Origin: Aurelia coerulea
Taxonomy: Eukaryota; Cnidaria; Scyphozoa; Semaeostomeae; Ulmaridae
Length of the DNA stretch: 64,000 bases
Assembly: GCA_039566865.1 (NCBI GenBank)
Contig: CM076958.1
Location: 6,300,501-6,364,500 of the forward strand
Direction of reading: 5' to 3'
Under the pieces are notes generated by a model, which was given only the letters and a program-made list of their open reading frames with translations, was not told where the DNA came from and did not search any database. Below are positions 19,498-28,935 of this stretch, piece by piece. Both the position numbers and the translations under genes were made by a program. The stretch's first letter is position 1. Each line of letters starts with the position of its first letter.

Positions 19498-22208
19498 TAT
19501 AATAATAATAATATAATATATGTACCTCTTCTCCATTTCGGAGCAATTACTACTTTAAGACTACTTTGCACAAGTGCAGTGAGAGTAGTAACACGGGTTT
19601 TTGACTGGTCTTGCTTTAGTTCAGAAAGCAAAATTGTTCCACACATTTGTTTATGTTACTTAGTAATTTTGGATTATTTCCCTGTATGCTACATATTCTT
19701 GGTAAATCGTTGTTTTGGAAATAGGAGCATTCCCACAGGTGCTCTAAATATTCCTCATGTTCTCCACACCTTCTGCATAAAGCGCTTTCATGTTTTCCTT
19801 TGTAGTTTGTCTTTAATTCAGTCATGTTTAATTTTAGTTTTAGTAGTTTTGCACCTTCGTTGTGTTTAATATACCGTTTTAGACCAAATGAAGTTTTTTT
19901 GATAAATCTCATTTTTGTTTTATTATTTTGACTCATATCATTTTCAATGGATGTAATTATTTTTTGGTTTATTAATTTTTTCCACCCTTTGGTTGTCAAG
20001 TTGCAAATTTGTTCTTCCGTTAGATCAATGTTAAGGTTTTTTAAATCTTCCATAATTTGATTATACCAGCAATCTACAAAGTTTAGTCGTTTTTGTTCTT
20101 CGTACACTTGTTTCACAAGTCTTGTTTCTTTCATATTTAGTATTTTATGCAGATATGTAAGCCTTTTTTCCTTTATTCTATATTCCATTGGTTTGAGGCC
20201 ACATTCATATAATATGCCTTGGTATGGTGTTGAAATTGGGAGACCATTGATTATAGTTAAAGCGTCCTTTTGTATGTTTTCAAGTTGTTTAAGTTGTTTT
20301 TTAGAAATTTTTGACCACGTTTCACACGCGTACAGTATTTTTGGTATTAATAAGCATTCTATGAGTCGTATGCTTATCTCCAAACTTTTCTCCTTAAATG
20401 GCATTTGATTTACTAAGAATTTAATTTCATTAGTTACTGCTTTTGCAGAGTTTCGTCTGTTGCTAATGGTTTTGTCTAACGAATTTTTATTATCTTTTAA
20501 GTCCCCTAAATACTTATACGTTTCAACCTCTTTGATTATTTCATTATTTAATTTCAATTTTATTTCAGTACTGTTATGTTTTGTTCTATCAAAATGCATG
20601 TGCAAAATTTCACTTTTCTCCAAATTAAAGTTTAACAAGTTTTTGTTTTGAAATTCTTCTGCAATATTAAGCATTTCTTGCATTTTTTCAATTGAAATTG
20701 ATGCTAGTAATATATCATCCTGATACAATAACGGAGGAATTATCATGTTTCCAAAACGTATTCCTAATTTTTTTGTTATTATTGGCTGCATGCCTTTGTC
20801 AATGTGATTGGCACAGATTGGGGCTGCCAATATTGTTCCTTGTTTCAGGTTCTCATCAATTTCAACCTCCTTTGTCATCCCACATGGGGTCTCAATTTGT
20901 ATAAAACCTTTCTTGTTAAGTTCATAAATGCTCCTCAAGCATTTACCATTTATTCCACTTTTAAATAAGTCCAGTAAGCATGACTTTAGAAAAAGTTTGT
21001 CAAATGCCTTCTCTAAATCAAGAAATGTAAACGTAATATTACACTTAATGTATTTGTAATAGTCATTAATTGCCTCCCAAACAAATAAGTGATCAATTGT
21101 TGATCTACCTTTACGTCCTCCTGCAGCAGCTTCTGAAAAACTTTTTTCAATATCTTGTGATATTCTATTTAATATCAATTTTTCAAATATTTTGCTTATG
21201 CTCAAAGTTAGGAAAATGCCTCTCCAGTTTTTTAATTGTCTTCTGTTTCCTTTCTTTTTGTACAATGTTTTTATAATTAATTTCTTCCATTTGGTTGGTG
21301 TCTGCCCTTTTTTGAAGACAAGGTTTATTATTTTTAATATTGAGTTTTTAAATTCCTTCCCTGAATCTATAAATAATTCATTGCTTAATTTATCATGGCC
21401 AGGACATTTTTTCTTCTTCAAATTTTTAAGTACTTTTTCTAGTTCGAACATCTTAAAAGGGGCATCTGTGGGATAATAGAACTTATTCTGTCTTTTGATT
21501 AACTTAGTGAACAGATTTTTGACATTTTTTATGTGTTGTATATACTTTTCTCCAGGATTTCTATTTGTCATTAGTTTTTTAAAATAGTTTTCATGTTCCT
21601 TAATAATATCATAAACATTTGTTATTTCATTTCCATTATCATCTATTATTGAAGTAGGGACTTCAGTTTTATGACTTCCTAGTATGCTTTTTCTTAGTTT
21701 AAAGAACTCTGTACTATTTACCTTGAGTTGTTTTATTTTATTTAAATTAGCATCAAGCTTTTCACTGTTTTCCTTGTTATTTAGTTTTATTAGTTTTCTG
21801 TTTAGTAATTTGATCTTTATTTTCATTATATCAGTTTTAGCTTCATTGCATTCATTTACATATTTAGTTAATTGTTTTTTCAAGCATCTTTTTCTCATCT
21901 GCAACTGTTTATGTTCCTTACTCTTTGGTGAATATCCCTTTTGGCATTTTTTTACTTTCCTTTTAAAACATTTAGCCATTAAGTTGTTCACTTTCTCATC
22001 CCAGGTTTTATATATTTTATCAATATCCTTACTCCTAGATTCTAAAACTAGATCTTCTGTACATTTCTTGAATTCTTGCAATGAATCATCTGTAATGCTC
22101 CATTGAAAGGACTTCTTATCTTTTAAGTTAGTAGTTGATGAATTCCCTAATTTTAAGTTTAGATCAAGGATAATGGCATTATGATCACTTTCTACGGCCG
22201 TAGAAAGT
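19498..22208 (-). mobile_element. 5'-truncated LINE with (ATT)n tail
   Basis: The unit runs from an ATT-rich tail (19498-19521) through a short 3' untranslated region and the RT frame to the last turn of an AP endonuclease (SDHNAIILDL, 22155-22189). It then stops abruptly at a 22-bp palindrome (22187-22208). The short trinucleotide tail and 5' truncation are normal products of target-primed reverse transcription. Confidence 0.8.
19616..22207 (-). CDS. Partial LINE ORF: endonuclease end, RT with YQDD, C-terminal zinc finger
   Basis: The frame is open from the upstream stop at 22208-22210 down to 19616. Numbering from a TTG at 22079-22081 gives 821 residues, but that TTG is unlikely to be a true start because the frame continues upstream into SDHNAIILDL, the end of an endonuclease. 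RT motifs: KWKKLIIKTLYKKKGN near 264, FLDLEKAFDKL (353-363), NLKQGTILAAPICA (411-424) and YQDD (453-456) in place of the usual YADD. The tail has CRRCGEHEEYLEHLWEC (769-785), a C-x2-C-x8-H-x3-C finger. No stops or shifts are seen, unlike the neighbouring LINE relics. The clade could not be named. The Lys- and Asn-rich composition reflects strong AT bias. Confidence 0.85.
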   Translation of the reverse strand, partial: LSTAVESDHNAIILDLNLKLGNSSTTNLKDKKSFQWSITDDSLQEFKKCTEDLVLESRSKDIDKIYKTWDEKVNNLMAKCFKRKVKKCQKGYSPKSKEHKQLQMRKRCLKKQLTKYVNECNEAKTDIMKIKIKLLNRKLIKLNNKENSEKLDANLNKIKQLKVNSTEFFKLRKSILGSHKTEVPTSIIDDNGNEITNVYDIIKEHENYFKKLMTNRNPGEKYIQHIKNVKNLFTKLIKRQNKFYYPTDAPFKMFELEKVLKNLKKKKCPGHDKLSNELFIDSGKEFKNSILKIINLVFKKGQTPTKWKKLIIKTLYKKKGNRRQLKNWRGIFLTLSISKIFEKLILNRISQDIEKSFSEAAAGGRKGRSTIDHLFVWEAINDYYKYIKCNITFTFLDLEKAFDKLFLKSCLLDLFKSGINGKCLRSIYELNKKGFIQIETPCGMTKEVEIDENLKQGTILAAPICANHIDKGMQPIITKKLGIRFGNMIIPPLLYQDDILLASISIEKMQEMLNIAEEFQNKNLLNFNLEKSEILHMHFDRTKHNSTEIKLKLNNEIIKEVETYKYLGDLKDNKNSLDKTISNRRNSAKAVTNEIKFLVNQMPFKEKSLEISIRLIECLLIPKILYACETWSKISKKQLKQLENIQKDALTIINGLPISTPYQGILYECGLKPMEYRIKEKRLTYLHKILNMKETRLVKQVYEEQKRLNFVDCWYNQIMEDLKNLNIDLTEEQICNLTTKGWKKLINQKIITSIENDMSQNNKTKMRFIKKTSFGLKRYIKHNEGAKLLKLKLNMTELKTNYKGKHESALCRRCGEHEEYLEHLWECSYFQNNDLPRICSIQGNNPKLLSNINKCVEQFCFLN

Positions 22209-22249
22209 CAGTAGGATCACCAGCCATTCGGTTCTCTCATTCTTTGTAT

Positions 22250-22485
22250 TGTCCTTATGACCCAATCAGATGGGTGACAGACTGCTTTTAAGAGGGGACT
22301 TGTTACCAGATCTCAATTATCTAACCATCCAACAAGAAATCAGTTAGATCTGGATACCCCAAGGCAGAACCTAGAATTCTCCAAAAGCAGTTTTTCTGTT
22401 CTGGTACAAAGATGTGGAATGAAATCCCATTAGAAATCAGAATGATTATCATATTCAAAGGAAACTGAAGGAATTCCTACAAAAT
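22250..22485 (+). pseudogene. LINE C-terminal tail fragment
   Basis: TRNQLDLDTPRQNLEFSKSS in one frame is followed by SGTKMWNEIPLEIR in another and a shifted FKRKLKEFLQN. This is the conserved IPR..LEFSK..F.Y.G.K.WNEIP..IR end of CR1/L2-type LINE proteins, followed by an A-rich GAAAAAATGAAATT tail near 22582. It may be the displaced 3' end of the 17.5-kb LINE split by the 19.5-22.2-kb insertion, or a separate copy. Confidence 0.65.
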
Positions 22486-22897
22486 TAGCATCCTTCCCGA
22501 AGCACGATTCCTAGGAAGATCAGCAAATTTGTAAAATAGTTCTTTTTAGCTGATACCGTTTTTGTGTTTAAATATGATAAATGAAAAAATGAAATTGCAT
22601 GATGTAAAAAGGACCCCTGTCCGATACGAAAATCGAAATGCGACGATAGCTATCCGGTAAACGGGACCGTGGTTCTTATAACACTGACAGTACACTAGCT
22701 TGCGCGCTGATTATGGTTACTGGGGAGGAGAGGAATGCGCTACCGTACAATACCAAACATCTGAAGAGAAGATTTAAAAAAAAAAAATCGGGAAATTTCA
22801 AGCAGTCTCTTGTCCTGGTTGCGTTTTATGAAGTCAGTTAAAATTCGGGAAAATCTCCACGGCTTTCTTTTGTCTCCTTAGCTTTTTAGCCGTCTGA

Positions 22898-23071
22898 TTG
22901 GTCCGTGAAATGAGGCTTTGGCGGTTTCGGCCATGGGCCACGAGCATTAGGCGATGTACGACAAATGATTCCTATGTCCCGTACACTCGTTTTGAGAAAG
23001 AACTCAAAGAATTTATTGTTGATGTTGATAGTAGTTATGACGTATCAATACAAGCTGTGAAACTCGCGGAA
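22898..23071 (+). CDS. Possible host first exon, unrecognised
   Basis: A frame opens MVREMRLWRFRPWATSIRRC, Arg/Trp-rich and reminiscent of a mitochondrial presequence. It continues with a charged ordinary-looking stretch (FEKELKEFIVDVDSS, VSIQAVKLAEK) and then meets AAG|GTGTTT, a plausible splice donor at 23071/23072. A few bases later a MITE begins. No family was recognised and no acceptor or second exon was found. Chance or a transposon-derived peptide remain possible. Confidence 0.3.
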
Positions 23072-23105
23072 AAGGTGTTTTCTCCTTCATTTTGTCTGCA
23101 CCCTC

Positions 23106-23831
23106 CAAGGGTGGGCATGTAGGTATGGAGACAGTGGTCCTAGGTATGTCCCAGAAATCGGTTTATTTTGTTCTTAATTCGACAATGTTTGTCCTCAAAA
23201 CCAGGTTTTTTTATAGGTCTTCAAAAGTAGTTTATTTTACAGTGCAAGTATGGACTATCTATATTTTGCGATCTCTGTCCCCAAAAGTGGGTTCATTTTA
23301 TTGCCTGAACCTGGAAATTGCTGATCCTCTCCCATTTCATTGAGAATAACGGTTTATCTCTCAAGTAATTCTGAACAAATCCCGAACAAAAACGCCGCAT
23401 TTTGAAATAGTGTGGATATACGGTTTTTTATGCCTGAAAGATGACAGAGGTGGAACCACTTATGCGGTTTGTCCAGATTATTTCTTGTATCTTGAGGACA
23501 ATTTGAGGCAGATAGTTAAAAAAACTGGTTTATTTTCGGAATAGTTTGGACACAGGTGGAAATAGTTTTGCTAAGACTGGGTAGATTAAAGGTGTCTGGA
23601 GAGACAAAGTGGAACCAAGATCGTTAGAGAAATGGGTGTTTGATACAAACTTGGACTTAAAAGGAGCTGAACACAAGTAGATTTAGCAAAAGTTTCCATT
23701 GCAAATGTCTGTCCCCAAAACCAGTCTTTGGTGGACAGTAGATCAAATTAATTCTCCAGAAACTGGGTGGATTAATTTTTTCTCGTGGACATACATAGGA
23801 CCATGAAAATTACAGTACATGCCCACCCTTG
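23106..23831. mobile_element. MITE with CAAGGGTGGGCATGTA ends, 726 bp
   Basis: The 16-bp inverted termini CAAGGGTGGGCATGTA match perfectly, and further GGTCCTA words pair inside. The direct repeat ACCCTC occurs at 23100-23105 and 23832-23837. The interior is filled with degenerate copies of CCCAAAAxxGGTTxATTTT. A truncated relative is at 15349. There is no transposase. Confidence 0.75.
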
Positions 23832-24514
23832 ACCCTCACAGTACGATGAAAAAGCCTAGTAAACAAGCTACAACCAACAGGAACCCCGGGGAGTTCAAAG
23901 CCTTTCATTGATTTAAGGCCTGCTAGGCTTCCTGAAACATAAATTAAATACACTATTATCGAAATGTCATTCGTACTCTTTGACCTATTCTCTACATCTT
24001 TCACCACTCTGACTGAAGTTTTATTAACTCATGAAACTAACGCCAATTTTGAAACATTGTTGTAACTCAAATTGTATATATGTACACAGCAAGCCGAGAT
24101 TCCAAAGAAGAGCTCATGGTAGCAAACACAAACACTTGAAATTCAATTGATGGGGCAAATAACACTTACAACTTACAAAATGGTTTCCACTGCTTTCCCC
24201 TGAAAATTGGTCCATTTACAGTATGTATTGTGTTTTCTTACCAAAATTCGACACTAATTTCTTACAAGAAAGCGCTTTTAAAAACTGCAGAACTAATTTT
24301 CTGAAAGTCAAGAAGCCGTGCTATCTGGTTGAAAAGGCTAAGAAATTTTTGTAATTAGCAGCTTTGATTTTTCTAGGCTATTCAAGAAAGTTTTGACTCT
24401 GTACAGTAGTAGCAGATGATTTGACATTGTTTTGATGCGTTGCTTGCCTTGAGATCTTACTAAGTAATCGGAAGCCCTCCCTGACAAGCTGTGAAGTTCA
24501 AGGGCATTCAAAAT

Positions 24515-24958
24515 ATAAGGCCCCAGTTACACGATACCGGATTCATCACACCGGATTACTTTTCGCAGGGCTGCAGTTACAAGACACCGAGGCAATCCGG
24601 TGTCACTCCACGCCGTTTTCGCGGAGTGAAATCATTCCGCTCTGGAGGAGAGGTGAAAATCAATCCGATTTACTCCGCTCCGCATTCCATTTCGTGTAAC
24701 TGCACCAATCTGATGTGACCTCACTCCATTTGCTTGTGTAACTGCACCAATCCGATGTGACCCCGCTCCATTTGGGCTTCGCAGTTGTCAAAGACAATAG
24801 AATGAGACTTCACAGTGGGGGGTGACTCGGTGTCGTGTAACTGCAATCCAAAACGGGTTTATGGCAATCCGGTGTCGTGTAACTGTGTGCAATTTTGACC
24901 AAAATGGGTTGAAACCAATCCGATGCGATAGGCAATCCGGTATCGTGTAAGTCAAGTG
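24515..24958. mobile_element. MITE rich in CCGGTGTCGTGTAACTGCA subrepeats
   Basis: Inverted ends share TTACACGATACCGGATT (24527-24542 and 24935-24952 inverted). Between them CAATCCG, GTGTAACTGCA and ACTCCGCTCC words recur about ten times on both strands. The high density of CpG-containing words contrasts with the AT-rich surroundings. No TSD was fixed and no coding frame is present. Confidence 0.6.
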
Positions 24959-25308
24959 AAACTTCTTGCAGCAAAAGTGTTCTAAAATTAAAGAAAGTTT
25001 CTGCGCCGGGCTCCGGTTCGGTTCCCACCGAATCGTATTTTCCTAGAAAAAGAGTTACTTTAGACAACCTGTTTTGATTAGAAACTACTTAGCTGCTTAC
25101 CGGGTGTCCTAAAAAGTATACAAATTTGGTAGGCTCAAACGGTATGAATTTAGGTTTAATAAATGGCTAATCATTCTCAAAGTATTCGTCAATAGTTAGC
25201 TTGAACATAGATTCCTCGTAAATGGAATCATCAAATCGCCAAGTCATCAAGTTTTATGGTGCTTTGAGAGCAGAAATATTAATCTGAAAGGTCAGACTTG
25301 CATCCACC

Positions 25309-25545
25309 TCAAAACCAGAGCTTTGCCGTTTTGGCAGCAGAAAATTCTTGAAGCACATCGAAATCAAAGACCCAAAATTAAAGTAAAGTGTAAAAATCGT
25401 ACGATGGGTGATTTCTAGCAAACAGAATGTAATATGATATAATATTTTCAAATCTTATCAAGCATATCGTTGATTTATTCAATGTGCTTCAAGACTTTAT
25501 TTAGGCCAAAACGCCAAAGCTCTGGTTTTGAGGCTGACGCAGTTT
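25309..25545. repeat. Inverted repeat, about 70-bp arms
   Basis: CTCAAAACCAGAGCTTTG at 25308-25325 pairs with its complement at 25526-25543. CTTGAAGCACAT likewise pairs across the spacer. A CCGGGTGTCCTAAAAAG mariner-like tip at 25100 may be the outer end of the same relic, but its partner was not found. Confidence 0.55.
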
Positions 25546-25738
25546 TGGACTTGAGTAGAATTCCCCTATAATCTTAGAACCAAAACAATTCTTCAAATGC
25601 CTAAGGCCCCGACTGCTCAGTTTGGATGGGAGAGTATTGCTTTTTTGGGATATGCAAGCTGTGGTATGGGCTCTCAAATGAAAGCAGGGGCCTACGCAGC
25701 ACTGAGGAGCGAGGGGCTCTGTGGGCGTTTTTTAGTGA

Positions 25739-25740
25739 CC

Positions 25741-25819
<79 letters not shown>

Positions 25820-25822
25820 TAC
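25739..25822. repeat. (TCA)n microsatellite
   Basis: About 27 tandem TCA units with one CCA interruption near 25801. All three plus frames and one minus frame give homopolymer Ser, His, Ile or Met runs. The frames at 25597-25848 are therefore not genes. Confidence 0.95.
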
Positions 25823-25863
25823 TTAATTATACAGTAGGCGAGAAGTGATCATAGCTGTAAATT

Positions 25864-26150
25864 CAGGGGGCGGGGGTAACTTAAGTTTCCAGGATACGGG
25901 GGTTGTGCCATTCAAAGCGCAAAACTACCATCCATAAATCCGGAAACATTTCTGAAAAGTATACCCATAAATCCAGAAAGGCCGAAAAAGTTCACCCATA
26001 AATGAAGTTTTACAAAAAATCATACCCATAAATCCAAAAAAATATAAACAATAGTTGAAAACCATACCCATAAATCCGGATTCCATCATAAAAAAGGTAC
26101 CCTAAAAAATGGCACAACCTCGTATCATGGAGAACTTTAAGGTAGTTACA
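25864..26150. mobile_element. G-rich-TIR MITE with ACCCATAAATCC minisatellite
   Basis: The ends are inverted over about 40 bp (GTAACTTAAGTTTCC, GATACGGGGGTTGTGCCATT). The interior carries five ACCCATAAATCC-type copies spaced 25-45 bp. This repeats the plan of the elements at 1195 and 3776: G-rich tips, a private internal minisatellite and no gene. The TSD is unclear. Confidence 0.65.
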
Positions 26151-27084
26151 CTACAAATAAAGTCAATTTTCGCTCAAATTTCCGAAATTGCGAATTGTCT
26201 ACCAATGCATCCTTATACTATTGATCTTTCATTTAGATAATATTTGCATTGGTTCCTCTTTGCAGTTTTGCTTAAAAATATGAATTTAGTTGTAGTATCA
26301 GCGTTTTTAACCCTTAGCAACCACATAGCAACCAATGTTTTGACTAAAACATCGAAAGTTGTTGCCAGATTTTCGCTCATAAAGGTCTTGGCATCCACCT
26401 ATCTATGCCCTTATTCCTCCCATTACAATAGCCTCACCTACGTGTGTAGTTGTCGTTTGATTTGATCTCGCTATCTCAAAGATCTCGAAGTTGTTTCAAT
26501 GTTTACTCAACACGAAAGATATTCGATTTGGGTTCCAAGAAGGCCGGAAATCATCTCCCAAGTCAGCCTTCAACAAGAGAATGCTCTATGGAAACAAATT
26601 CATGAAGGAAAAGACCACTTATCAGGACCAAGAAACCACCGTCACTGCTGAAGCAACAAGGCCCAAAATGTTAGGCCCAATAATATCAATGAATGCATGA
26701 CTTGCCTTGGCAGCAGGGGAAAATATAGAATCGACGATCCAGAGGCAAAAACTGACCACTGAAGATGCAAAGCCTAATGACACCAATGAAGATGAAAGTG
26801 ATTACTCCCTATTGGTAAACGTTGGCCTTCTCTTAGGTTAGGAAGTCTCAGCAGAAATACCCAAACTAATTGCACTGCAAAAATTGAGATAACCAAATGT
26901 TCTTTCCTCTTGAATGGGCTTTGCAAATAAACTAAAATTCTGCTGTACAGTATCTACTGTATGTACTTCATGCTCCTGGGTGAAACAGTGGTATTTGTCT
27001 GCAGACTGTGCAAGAAAAGAGGGAGATGGAAGCAATTTTTAGAAGTAAATGTGTGTGGTAACTGCATTTAGGGAAATATGTAAA

Positions 27085-27582
27085 GGACACATGGTGTTGA
27101 AAATTTGTTTATTGCATTTCCCAACTGGTCCAGACTCATGGTGCAAATGGAGGCAAGATCAAAGCAATTTAACTTATAAGTACAAGAAGAATATCAATCT
27201 GCTTCATCAGTGGATTCATGATCTCCTTTGGCCAATCTTCAAAGATTCAAACAGTGGCAAATTCCTTGAAAAGTGTCTCTATTCCATGGCAAAAACTGCA
27301 ATAAGGCCCCCCTGAATAACATTATTTGGACAAAACGTCCAAAAAATATTTTTGTGCAAAGAAATTTGTTGGAAATTGGTGTAAATTCACCAACCATAGA
27401 ATTCAATAATGGCCCAAAGGAAATTTATGAGGTGCTTTCACACTTCAATGTCAGATCTGGTTACTTGACTAGAAAAAAGTCAGCAGAAAACTTTTCAAAG
27501 AGGGTGAAGGCAACTGAAAAGAGACAGTCTGAAATGACAAAAAGAAAGAGAAAGAAGCTAAGGAGCATAAAAAAGGTTTCAT
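27085..27582 (+). pseudogene. Transposase-like C-terminal fragment (Mutator-like type)
   Basis: The first frame reads HFPTGPDSWCKWRQDQSN and a FKDSNSGKFLEKCLYS stretch. A frameshift near 27290 leads to PLNNIIWTKRPKNIFVQRN, LLEIGVNSPTIEFNNG and a basic tail (RQSEMTKRKRKKLRSIKK). A P.G..SWCKW...N.IW.+.PK..FV...LEIGV...FN.G...R+K+LR arrangement recalls an animal protein family annotated as mutator-like transposase domain proteins; this is from memory of the pattern and not a search. The upstream catalytic part was not recognised, so it is dead. Confidence 0.5.
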
Positions 27583-28174
27583 AGATGAAGAGAAGGAGAA
27601 AGAAGGTGGAGATTCATGTGTAGCTAGTGGATACTAGAGGTTTCAAGCAAGACAAAACTTTAAATGGCATTTTCCGGAAAACCTGTTTTCACACAATATT
27701 GATTTTTTGATGTCAGATATTTCTAAAACCCCTCAATGAAATACTGTGAAACTTTCCAGATAGCATCAGCAACTCCTGCTTGTGGGACAAGACCATTATT
27801 TTTCTCTTTGGAATTATCTGGCACCTAATATTCAAAATTATGCAGATGATGCAATCCGTAAGAAAGCTACAAAAATGGAAAATCAGCCATAAATCTAACA
27901 AATGTTGAGATAATCTAATATTAGTGGTATTGTCCCTAGAACACAACCTCTCCAACATATCTGCCAAGTTTCATAGAGTTTGACTGACTAATTACCAAAA
28001 TATGCGACATGAAAATATTGGTATTTTTTCCCTTTAATTATGCAAATTACTTTATAATTATGCAAATTTATGCAAATTTTTTGTCAAAATCTTTGTCAGC
28101 AAAGTTTTGTTAGCATAATGTCAAAACAGCAGGTCCATACCATCTTTAATAAAAAAGTTAGCTTATTTGTAGGG

Positions 28175-28612
28175 ACAAGTCCGGGGTTGGATGACAAAAT
28201 ACGAGATAATACTGCTTTGAATAATTTATGATACTTTTTCCCACTATTTTTCGCCTTCTCCTTGTGAGATTACGTATTCAAATAAGCAATTTGAGCGAAA
28301 TGACGTCATATCTCACAAACGAAAACGAGGCTGTGTGATTGTTTCTTCGCCTCTTAATCGCTGCTAGCCTTTTCATTCATTTAAAATGGCATGAGAACAC
28401 GATAAAAAGGCTTGCTACGATAAAGACGCAAAAAAAAGTTACAAGCCTCGTTTTCGTTTGGGCGATATGACGTCACTTCGCTCAAATTGCTTATTTGAAT
28501 ACGTAATTTCACAATAAGAAGGCGAAAAATAGTGGAAAAAAGTATCATACATCATTCAAAGCAGTATTATCTTGTATTTTGGCATTAATCATACCAATCC
28601 TGGACTTGTCCT
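28175..28612. mobile_element. Long-arm MITE with paired TGACGTCA sites
   Basis: Arms of about 150 bp are inverted copies: GGACAAGTCC tips, then ATAATACTGCTTTGAAT, CACTATTTTTCGCCTTCT, TTACGTATTCAAATAAGC and a TGACGTCA palindrome in each arm (28302 and 28468 regions). The spacer is about 120 bp. No coding frame is present. The TSD was not determined. Confidence 0.75.
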
Positions 28613-28643
28613 TTAAGTTAACCCCCCCCCCCAAAGACCCAAG

Positions 28644-28860
28644 GTGTTGTGGCGCAGTGGTGCAATCCTCTGACATTGCAGCCAGAACAGTCAGATGGAC
28701 CGGGTTCGATCCCAGGTAGAGCCCCATCACTTCAGCGTCATGACAAGGGGTCGCGGACTCGATTAGGCCTATTCTACTTCTGCGATCCCAGCGCTTGGCG
28801 CTAAAAACCGCAACTTCAACTTCACTTCATCTTCACCTTCACCCCCCCCTCCCGGGTCTA
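28644..28860 (+). mobile_element. tRNA-derived SINE
   Basis: A pol III A box (TGGCGCAGTGG, 28650-28660) and B box (GGTTCGATCCC, 28703-28713) are 42 bp apart, as in a tRNA gene. A non-tRNA body follows, ending in a CTTCAACTTCACTTCATCTT pyrimidine-rich tail and a C run. The first 80 bases could fold partly like a tRNA, but the anticodon arm is poor and a long body follows, so this is a retroposed SINE and not a working tRNA. It lies directly beside the long-arm MITE. Confidence 0.8.
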
Positions 28861-28935
28861 AATTGCAGCTAATTTAAGCCTACTTTACGTCATACAATAT
28901 ATCAAATTGCAAAATAAATATCACTACTACTTTAT

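Noticed and set aside
20193..22106. Plus-strand frames opposite the minus-strand RT (for example 21684-22106)
   Set aside because: Phe/Leu/Ser-rich peptides are the complement of the Lys/Asn/Glu-rich RT frame.
25597..25848. Frames with long Ser, Ile or Met runs
   Set aside because: They are read-throughs of the (TCA)n microsatellite on both strands.
28644..28725. A functional tRNA gene
   Set aside because: The promoter boxes are good, but the anticodon arm pairs poorly and a SINE body and tail follow.
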